A stretch of 64,000 nucleotides of DNA from JAJYNJ01 sp963757865. GTDB lineage: Bacteria; Chloroflexota; Limnocylindria; Limnocylindrales; CSP1-4. The first letter of the stretch is position 1. Each line of letters starts with the position of its first letter. Made by a program: the position numbers and the translations under genes. The notes under the pieces are model-generated. The model was not told the origin of the DNA and ran no database searches. It worked only from the letters and a program-made list of their open reading frames with translations. This document shows, piece after piece, positions 54,845-64,000 of this stretch. The DNA lies in contig CAVWSU010000012.1 in the NCBI GenBank assembly GCA_963757865.1, positions 1 through 64,000 of the forward strand, given 5' to 3'.

Positions 54845-55898
54845 GCGCGGCCACGATCAGCCCCGTCACCGCGCGGGCCGGCGCCTTCGTGGCGGAGCGC
54901 CTCCCGGAGGCCCGGGCCCTCGCCGCGCGCCTCGTGCCGCTGGTCGAGAACCCGGACGCGTTCGTGGCGGAGCTCGAAGCGGGGCTCGCGAGCCTGGCCG
55001 ATGCCGCGTACCTGGACGAACTGCACCGGATGACGCCCGGGATGTCGGCGGCGCTCGGCGTTCGCACGCCCCTGACCCGGCCAATTCATGCCGCCGTGCG
55101 ACGCGCGTGCCGCGGCCGTCCCGACGTCGCGCTGTGGGTCGCCGAGCGCGTGGAGCGCGAACCGTATTTCGAGGTGCGGGCGGTCGCGTGCACGCTCCTG
55201 CGCATCTCGCTCGAGGCCGATCCCGAGCGAAGCTGGCAGCTGGTGCGCCGGATGGCGCGGGCGGCCGACAGCTGGGTCGCCGTGGACATCCTGGCCGGGG
55301 TGGCCGCCCTCGGCATCCTCATCGAACCCTTCCGGTGGGCCGAGCTGGAGCAGCTCGTCTACTCGCCCTCCCCGTGGGAGCGTCGCTTCGTCGGGTCGAC
55401 CATCGCCACGCTGCCGTTCGAGGTCGTGCCCGAGGACCGGGAGCGGCTGTCGCCGCGCCCTGCGCTGGATCTGCTCGGCCAGCTGATCGGTGACGCCGAC
55501 CAGAACGTGCAGAAGGCCCTCGCGTGGGCCCTGCGCTCGTGGACGCGGGTCGACCCGGCCGGGGTCGAGCGATTCCTGGACGCCGAGGCGAGGCGCTCCG
55601 CGGACGAAGCCGACGGCAACCGCGCCTGGGTCGTCAGGGATGCCCTCCCGGCCATCGCCCCGGCCGAGGCGGCGCGCCTGCGCGGCATCGTGGCGGGAAT
55701 TCGCCGCGTGCCCGGCGCGTCGAGCACGAGCGCGGCGTCGCGCGCGGCGGCCGGTTTCGCCGATCTGCTCGCCACCGGCACCACGAACCCGATCCAACGC
55801 TTCGAGGACGCCGGCCCGGGCCGCCCTGCGGCGCCCACCGCGGGGAGCCTCGAGACAGCCGGGCCGCGCGCCCATGACGCCGAGAGGAGCCGCCCCGA

Positions 55899-55902
<4 letters not shown>
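54841..55902 (+). CDS. AlkD-like HEAT-repeat DNA alkylation repair protein
   Basis: The 353-residue helical protein carries the AlkD repeats: PYFEVRAVACTLLRISLEAD, AADSWVAVDILAGVAALGIL, WERRFVGSTIATLPFEVV and DADQNVQKALAWALRSWTRV. AlkD enzymes remove N3- and N7-alkyl purines without base flipping. Whether the catalytic Asp is present cannot be settled by eye. A TTG start at 54841 overlaps the hotdog stop (TTGA), and GTG of gyrA overlaps this gene by 4 nt, so all are coupled. The last 60 residues are low complexity. Confidence 0.7.
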
Positions 55903-58469
<2,567 letters not shown>

Positions 58470-58529
58470 GACGGTGAACGCCTTGGGTGTCGATCACGAC
58501 GCGCTGGCGGCAGGCGGAACGTCGGCGTC

Positions 58530-59705
58530 GTGAGCGCCTTCGGTTCGCGTGACACCAGCGTCTACGTCGAGCGCTTCGACGTCTATACGGGCAACGCGAA
58601 CCCCGACCTGGCGCGGAGCATCTGCCGCTACCTGAAGATGGACCTCGGGCGCGCGGAGGTGTTCGAGTTCGCCAACGAGAACATCTTCGTCAAGATCCTC
58701 GACAACGTCCGCGACCGCGACGTGTTCCTGATCCAGCCCACCTGCTCCCCGGTCAGCAAGTCGATCATGGAGCTGCTGGTCATGATCGACGCGTTCAAGC
58801 GGGCGAGCGCCGGGCGCATCACGGCGGTGGTGCCGTACTACGCATACGGCCGGTCGGACAAGAAGGATCAGCCGCGCGTCCCGATCACGGCCCGCCTGAT
58901 CGCCGACATGATCACGGTGGCCGGCGCCGACCGCCTGCTGACGATGGACCTCCACCAGGGCCAGATCCAGGGCTTCTTCAACATCCCCGTCGACGAGCTG
59001 ACGGCCGTCCACATGCTCTCCAACTACTTCCGGCTGAAGCAGCTGACGAACCTGGTCGTGGTCACGGACCTCGGGTTCGCCAAGCGTGCACGTGCCTTCG
59101 CGGAACTCCTGGACGCCCCGCTCGCCGTCATCGAGAAGCGCCGGGTGGGGAACCTCGACCGCGCCGAGGTCCTCAACGTGATCGGCGAGGTGCGCGGACG
59201 GCGCGCGATCATCGTCGACGACGAGATCGACACGGCGGGCACGCTCATGGAGGTCACCCGCGCGCTTCAGCGGGAGCACGTCGACGAGATCTACGCGTGC
59301 GCCACGCACGGGATCCTGTCCGGCGAGGCCGTCGACCACATCGCGGCGTCCGGCATCCGGGAGGTCGTCGTCACCGACACGGTCCCCTTGCCGCCGCACA
59401 AGCGCATCCCGCAGCTCCAGACGCTCTCGGTCGCACCGCTGATCGGCGAGGCGATCCGGCGCATCCACCTGGGCGAGTCGGTCGGCGCGCTCTTCTCGAG
59501 TGAGCTCAATCTCGTCGAGGAGATGCTGCTCTGGGATGACACCGCGGGGCGGGATCTGACCGACGCGGCGCCACGGGATCTGCCCGACGCGACCCGGGGT
59601 CTGCCCGACGCGGCCCGGGGCCTGCCCGACGCGACCCGGGGTCTGCCCGACGCGGCCGCGCCGGCGACGCACGTCGGCGCCACTCGAGGTGAACGGTGTC
59701 CCTGA
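58530..59705 (+). CDS. prs: Ribose-phosphate pyrophosphokinase with repeat tail
   Basis: Residues 1-320 form PRPP synthetase: FANENIFVKILDNVRDRDVF, the flexible loop DKKDQPRVPITARLIADMI, MDLHQGQIQGFFNIPVDEL and the PRPP-binding VDDEIDTAGTLMEVT. It makes PRPP for nucleotide and amino-acid synthesis. From about residue 340 a tail of four 7-residue units (RGLPDAT/A) extends the protein to 391 residues; usual length is about 315. The tail comes from 21-bp DNA repeats. A GTG start lies 60 nt after gyrA. Confidence 0.93.
   Translation: MSAFGSRDTSVYVERFDVYTGNANPDLARSICRYLKMDLGRAEVFEFANENIFVKILDNVRDRDVFLIQPTCSPVSKSIMELLVMIDAFKRASAGRITAVVPYYAYGRSDKKDQPRVPITARLIADMITVAGADRLLTMDLHQGQIQGFFNIPVDELTAVHMLSNYFRLKQLTNLVVVTDLGFAKRARAFAELLDAPLAVIEKRRVGNLDRAEVLNVIGEVRGRRAIIVDDEIDTAGTLMEVTRALQREHVDEIYACATHGILSGEAVDHIAASGIREVVVTDTVPLPPHKRIPQLQTLSVAPLIGEAIRRIHLGESVGALFSSELNLVEEMLLWDDTAGRDLTDAAPRDLPDATRGLPDAARGLPDATRGLPDAAAPATHVGATRGERCP
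59574..59657 (+). repeat. Four 21-bp tandem repeats in the prs 3' end
   Basis: Four units beginning CGGGGTCTGCCCGACGCG with one or two substitutions each, preceded by a diverged 24-bp unit (59550-59573). They code RGLPDAT-type repeats and keep the frame. Confidence 0.9.
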
Positions 59706-59923
59706 AGCTCTACCGTCCCGGCCCAGGCGGCCTCGAGCCGTCGTCCGCCGTCAACCAGGATTACCGGACGCGTCTCCGCTCGCGGCGATGGGGGCTCCCG
59801 GCCCTGCGCAACCCCGAGGCCCAGCCGGTCACGGCCATCGGCGGGATCGTGTTCCTCGGCGGGCTGGCCGTGCTGACGTTCGTCATCCTGATCGCGGGGT
59901 ACGGCATCGGCTTCTGGCACTGA
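59696..59923 (+). CDS. Small single-pass membrane protein, unknown function
   Basis: The 75-residue protein has a basic, hydrophilic N-terminus (QDYRTRLRSRRWGLPALRN) and one TM helix (about residues 48-71, ending YGIGFWH). I do not recognise the family. GTG 59696 overlaps the prs stop by 10 nt. Its last eight codons and the following 25 bp are duplicated directly downstream. A role near SecA or the membrane is only a guess from position. Confidence 0.55.
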   Translation: MSLKLYRPGPGGLEPSSAVNQDYRTRLRSRRWGLPALRNPEAQPVTAIGGIVFLGGLAVLTFVILIAGYGIGFWH

Positions 59924-59993
59924 CACGACGCGCGGATCCGGCCCGGGGTACGGCACGGGCTTCTGGCACTGACACGACGCGCGGATCCAGTCC
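59896..59993 (+). repeat. 49-bp tandem duplication across a stop codon
   Basis: Positions 59896-59944 and 59945-59993 repeat the last codons (GYGIGFWH), the TGA and the following 25 bp with few changes. The second copy lies downstream of the stop and is not translated. Confidence 0.85.
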
Positions 59994-60059
59994 CGGGCCG
60001 GCGTCCCGAGTCGGGGAGCGCGATCCAGCCGGGGCCGGGTCCCGGCCCCGCTGCCCGCC

Positions 60060-60108
60060 GCCTTTCCTGCAGATCGCGTCGGCAGGGAAACGTATGTCGG
60101 ATCGGAGG
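60060..60108 (+). repeat. Dispersed hairpin element, copy C
   Basis: CCTTTCCTGCAGATCGCG, a stem with GCAGGGAAA, then CGTATGTCGGATCGGAGG. Almost the same as the copy at 29466-29513, including the upstream GCTGCYCGCCGCC. Confidence 0.75.
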
Positions 60109-60200
60109 CGCTCGATGCCGCCGGAATCGGCCGGGGGCGCGCCAGCCACGCACGGATCCGGCGCATCCGCCGCTCGAGCCACCCGGCAGATGGCCCGGAA

Positions 60201-60244
60201 GTGGACATATGTTTCCCTAGGAGCGTCTTCTGCAGGAAAGGGCC
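60201..60244 (-). repeat. Dispersed hairpin element, copy D (inverted)
   Basis: Read on the minus strand it gives CCCTTTCCTGCAGAAGACGC, then GGGAAACATATGTCCAC. It is inverted relative to copy C, 93 bp away, and more diverged. Confidence 0.7.
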
Positions 60245-60312
60245 CATCCTCGAGAGTCTGTCGACAGGCACACTCCGCCGGCACCCGCCAGAGTGGCCGG
60301 CGGCGTGGCGCA

Positions 60313-60423
60313 GTGGCCGGCTCGCCGGCAGCGCGGCGTCGCGGCGGGCGCGCCGAGTGCGGGCGCCGCCGGCAGACCGGAGTGGCCACTCCGTCTGCGT
60401 GGCCGGCTCGCCGGCAGCGCGGC
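60313..60423 (+). repeat. Two identical 25-bp hairpin repeats
   Basis: Positions 60313-60337 and 60399-60423 are identical and begin GTGGCCGGCTCGCCGGCAGC. Each contains a small GCCGG/CCGGC stem. Confidence 0.8.
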
Positions 60424-60502
60424 CGGAAGGCTGGCTTCCCCGCCCGCGTCATGACGGCCCGGAGCCGGCCCCGCAACCCGAGGTACGGGCCCGCCGGCAG
60501 CC

Positions 60503-60508
60503 TATACT
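60503..60508 (+). promoter_or_regulatory. -10 hexamer of secA (leaderless)
   Basis: TATACT ends 9 nt before ATG 60518, and the gap has no purine-rich ribosome site, so the secA mRNA is probably leaderless or nearly so. Confidence 0.45.
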
Positions 60509-60517
60509 GATCGTTCC

Positions 60518-63500
60518 ATGCTGAATTTCCTGTCACGCTTCGTCGACTCCAACGAGCGCGAGCTGAAGCGTATCCAACCCTTCGTCGACCAGACCAACGC
60601 GCTCGACGACGAATTCCAGGCACTCACCGACGAGGAGATCCGCCAGCGCATGCTGGACCTCCGCGCGGAGGTGGGCGAGGACGCCGCCCGGACCGAACCA
60701 TCCGAGGAGGAGCTCGAGCACTCGGAGTCGGAGCGGCGCGCGGAGCTCCGCAAGGCGCGCGAGAAGGCCGACCTCGAGCGCCTGCGCGAGGTCCTCGACG
60801 GCGTGCTGCCGGAGGTGTTCGCCGCCGGACGCGAGATGAGCCGTCGCAAGCTCGGGATGCGACCGTTCGACGTGCAGATTCTCGGTGCCGTCGTGCTGCA
60901 CCAGGGCAAGATCGCCGAGATGAAGACCGGCGAGGGCAAGACCCTCGTCGCCCCGCTCGCTGCCGCCCTCAACGCCATGTCGGGGCGTGGCGTGCACGTC
61001 GTGACGGTCAACGACTACCTGGCCAAGCGCGACCCCCAGTGGATGGGACCGATCTTTCACGGGCTCGGGCTCTCGGTCGGGATCATCCAGCACGAGTCCG
61101 CGTTCCTCTACGACCCCGACTACAGGGCGACCGAGGAGTCCCTCATCCACCTGCGGCCCGTGAGCCGGCAGGAGGCCTACGCGGCCGACGTCACGTACGG
61201 CACCAACAACGAGTTCGGGTTCGACTACCTGCGCGACAACATGGTGGTCGAGCTGGACCAGCGGGTGCAGCGCGAACGGTACTTCGCGATCGTCGACGAG
61301 GTGGACAACATCCTCATCGACGAGGCGCGGACCCCGCTCATCATCAGCGGGCAGGCCGAGGAGTCGGCCGACCTCTACTACCGCTTTGCACGCCTGGTGC
61401 CCCGGCTCAAGGCCCGGCCCGATGGCGAGGAGGAGGGCGGCGACTACTTCCTCGACCTGAAGGAGAAGGCCGTCTCGCCCACCGAAGAGGGCGTCGACAA
61501 GATCGAGAAGCTCCTCGGGATCGAGAACCTGTTCGACGCGGACCCGCGGCTGGCCCGGCATTTCGAGCAGGCCCTCCGGGCGCACGCCCTGTACAAGCGC
61601 GACCGCGACTACATCGTCAAGGACGGCGAGATCGTCATCGTCGACGAGTTCACCGGCCGCCAGATGCCGGGACGGCGCTGGTCGGAGGGACTCCACCAGG
61701 CGGTGGAGGCCAAGGAGGGGCTGCGCGTCCAGCGCGAGTCCGTGACGCTCGCGACCATCACGTTCCAGAACTACTTCCGCCTCTACCACAAGCTCGCCGG
61801 CATGACCGGCACGGCCATGACCGAGGGCGAGGAGTTCCACAAGATCTACAACCTCGAGGTCGCGGAGGTCCCGACCCACCGGCCCATGATTCGCGACGAC
61901 CTGCCGGACCTGGTCTTCCGGACCGAGCAGGGCAAGTTCACCGCGCTGATCGACGAGATCGTCGAGCTCCGCGAGCAGGGCCGCCCCGTCCTCGTGGGCA
62001 CCGTCAGCGTCGAGAAGAGCGAGCACCTCGCCGAGATGCTGCGGAAGCGCGGCATCCATCACGAGGTCCTCAACGCGAAGTTCCACGAGCGCGAGGCCAG
62101 CATCATCGCCCAGGCCGGGCGCAGCGGCGCGGTGACGATCTCCACGAACATGGCCGGCCGCGGCACGGACATCCAGCTGGGTGGCAACCCGGCCGGGCTC
62201 GCGTCGGATGCGCTCCACAAGCGCGGCATCAACCCGGCGGACGCGTCCCCCGAGGTCTACGACGCCGCCCTTGCCGAAGCGAAGGCGCAGTGCGCCGTCG
62301 AGCACGAGGCCGTGGTCGCGGCGGGCGGCCTGCACATCGTCGGCACCGAACGCCACGACGCGCGCCGCATCGACAACCAGCTGCGCGGCCGCGCCGGACG
62401 CCAGGGAGACCCGGGATCGTCGCGCTTCTACCTGTCCCTCGAGGACGACCTCATGAAGCGCTTCGCGTCCGACCGCGTGGCCGGCCTGATGGAACGCATG
62501 GGGCTCGAGGAAGACGTCGCGATCGAGTCGAAGCTGGTCTCGCGGACGATCGAGAGCGCCCAGACCCGGGTCGAGGGCTACAACTTCGACATCCGGAAGC
62601 GCGTCGTGGAGTACGACGACGTCATCAACAAGCAGCGCGAGACGATCTACGCCGAGCGGGACAAGGTCCTCCGCAACGAGGACCTTACCGAGACGGTGCG
62701 GACCTTCCTCGACCAGGAAGTCGGGTCGCTCGTCGATCGACACCTCGTCGGGGACGACGCCTCGGCCTGGGACGTGGACGGGCTCGCCGCGGCCGTCAAG
62801 ACGCTCGGCCTCCCCGAGGAGGGGAGCACGCCTGACGAGCTCTGGGACATCGGCGACCGGGCGGCCATCGAGCAGCACCTGCGCGACACGGCCGACACCC
62901 GGCTCGAGGCGCTGGAGCAGGAGCATGGCGCCGAGACGTGGGCGCTGGTCGAGCGGATCGTCCTGCTGCGGGCCATCGACGCGCTCTGGGTCGAGCACCT
63001 GACGGAGCTCGACGACATGCGGCGGGGGATCGGCCTCCGCGGGTACAGCGGCGAGGACCCGCTGAACGCCTTCAAGAAGGAGGCGTACTCCCTGTACGAG
63101 CAGCTGCGGGACCTCATCCAGCACCAGGTCGCGAGCACGATCTTCCGGGTGAACGTCGTGCGGGAGGAGCCGGCGCCACTCGCGCAGCCGTTGCCGGGGC
63201 CGGGCATGCGGCCCCTCGGCTCCGCGCCCGCGCCGGCAGGACAGGCCGCGGGCGGAGTCGGCAGCTGGGCACCGCAGGGCACGGGTCCCATCACCGGCGC
63301 GGCCGCGGGTGCGGCGGCCGGGTCGGCGGCGAACGGCGGATCGGCCGCGGGCGGTGCGCCGGCAACGAGCGGCGCATCGGCCGCGAACGTCGGATCGCGG
63401 CGCGCCCGGAGCGGGCGGAGGGCAGTCCGTCGTCGGGCCCGGCGGCACGGGCAGGGTGCCCGCCCTTCGCGGCCTGGGCCGGGACACGACCCACGAGCTG

Positions 63501-63623
63501 ATGCAGCAGAGCATCGACGGGGCCGCCGGCCAGGCACGGCCCGTCGGAGGCCCGAAGCTCGGCCGCAACGACCCCTGCTACTGCGGGAGCGGGCTCAAGT
63601 ACAAGAAGTGCCACGGTCGCTGA
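60518..63623 (+). CDS. secA: Preprotein translocase ATPase SecA, frameshifted near its C-terminus
   Basis: ATG 60518 opens LNFLSRFVDSNERELKRIQP. Motor motifs are complete: EMKTGEGKTLVAPLAAALNA (Walker A), VDEVDNILIDEARTPLIISG (Walker B), TVSVEKSEHLAEML, STNMAGRGTDIQLGGNPA and RGRAGRQGDPGSSRFYLSLE. The helical scaffold and C-terminal parts follow. After about residue 950 an Ala/Gly-rich linker loses frame at 63398 (one extra C). The +1 frame then gives GRNDPCYCGSGLKYKKCHGR, the zinc-binding SEC-C tail, and the stop. SecA drives export through SecYEG. Intended length is about 1034 residues. Confidence 0.95.
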
Positions 63624-64000
63624 GGGCGGCCGCGCTGCGTCTGACGCTTGCCGGCATGGCGGGCGTCATCGCCGTCGGCGGGTATACGACGTTCCGCATC
63701 TGGCAGCAGGGCCAGACGGACGAGCGAGGCCGCCCGGTTGACGCGATCGTCGTCCTCGGGGCGGCCCACTACGGGAACACGCCGTCGCCGGTCTTCGCGG
63801 CGCGCCTGGATCACGCGGTCGAGCTCTGGCTGGACGGCGTGGCCCCCTACCTCATCGTCACGGGCGGCGAGGCCGAAGGCGACACGTCGGCCGAGGCCGA
63901 CGTCGCGAGCGAGTACGCCGAGGACAGGGGCGTCCCCGAGAACGCGATCCTCGCCGAGCGGACCGGCCGTGACACCGCCGAGTCGCTCCGGAACGTGGCC
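63608..64000 (+). CDS. YdcF/DUF218-like membrane-anchored protein, partial (3' end beyond window)
   Basis: GTG 63608 overlaps the secA stop and opens PRSLRAAALRLTLAGMAGVI, a signal-anchor helix, then AIVVLGAAHYGNTPSPVFAA, YLIVTGGEAEGDTSAEADVA and AILAERTGRDTAESLRNVA. These match the DUF218 core of YdcF/SanA/ElyC proteins, which act at the envelope in wall or lipid-carrier metabolism. The frame stays open to the last base, so the C-terminal third is missing. The exact start is uncertain. Confidence 0.75.
   Translation, partial: MPRSLRAAALRLTLAGMAGVIAVGGYTTFRIWQQGQTDERGRPVDAIVVLGAAHYGNTPSPVFAARLDHAVELWLDGVAPYLIVTGGEAEGDTSAEADVASEYAEDRGVPENAILAERTGRDTAESLRNVA

Larger units (their letters stand above)
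59924..60517. other. Repeat-rich 594-bp intergenic region upstream of secA
   Basis: No gene is supported. It holds the second half of a 49-bp duplication, two hairpin elements in opposite orientation (60060-60108, 60201-60244), two identical 25-bp repeats (60313-60337, 60399-60423) and, at its end, the secA -10 hexamer. Inspected open frames are repeat-derived. Confidence 0.75.

Noticed and set aside
60533..63568. Long minus-strand open frame opposite secA
   Set aside because: It is the mirror of the SecA coding strand in very GC-rich DNA and has no family features.

Overview
The window is about 70% G+C with dense, short-spaced genes, many GTG starts, no outer-membrane genes, and a housekeeping gene order (rpmE, prfA, prmC, tsaC, glyA, wecA, atpBEFHAGDC, murA) typical of Terrabacteria such as Actinomycetota, Bacillota and Chloroflexota. 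I infer a high-GC Chloroflexota-like bacterium (Limnocylindria/Ellin6529 type), or less likely a deep actinobacterium. This rests on gene content and order, not on a phylogeny. No rRNA, tRNA, CRISPR array, integrase or transposase was found.

Layout. 0-6.5 kb is accessory: an HTH/PD-(D/E)XK-like protein, a Phd/PIN toxin-antitoxin pair with a broken toxin gene, two ArnT/PMT-like membrane glycosyltransferases, and a hipB-like gene with a strong dyad promoter next to a hipA remnant. 6.8-16.3 kb holds a histidine kinase, a LuxR-type regulator and a second, catalytically degenerate kinase, followed by a Tad/Flp pilus locus (two Flp pilins, CpaB, receiver-TadZ, TadA/CpaF, TadB, TadC). 16.4-24.4 kb mixes DUF192, a GT87 transferase, a secreted beta-propeller protein flanked by a 41-bp direct repeat, comF, hpf, nfo, an XRE regulator and a small MerR-like/unknown operon.

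24.5-45.5 kb is one long minus-strand housekeeping block. In transcription order it runs rplU-rpmA-rpmE, DUF1385, prfA, prmC, HAD hydrolase, tsaC, glyA, wecA, then atpZ-atpB-E-F-H-A-G-D, a 571-bp repeat-filled gap, atpC-murA-mreB, a PHP phosphoesterase and a YbhN-type membrane protein. Many joins are 1-4 nt stop/start overlaps. 45.8-64 kb carries a J-domain gene, the cell-shape set mreD-mrdA-rodA (minus strand), then the plus-strand run parA-parB-gyrB-hotdog-AlkD-like-gyrA-prs-small membrane protein-secA and the start of a YdcF-like gene that leaves the window.

Three themes cut across the window. First, nine otherwise intact genes, including cpaF and secA, are each broken by one apparent +1 insertion, so the frameshifts are probably sequence errors. 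Second, a hairpin-forming intergenic repeat family (core GGAAACRTATGT) and short tandem repeats fill several gaps, and similar repeats lengthen the ends of housekeeping proteins (AtpF, Prs, WecA). Third, several genes have a -10 hexamer ending only 6-9 nt before the start codon, which points to leaderless transcription.
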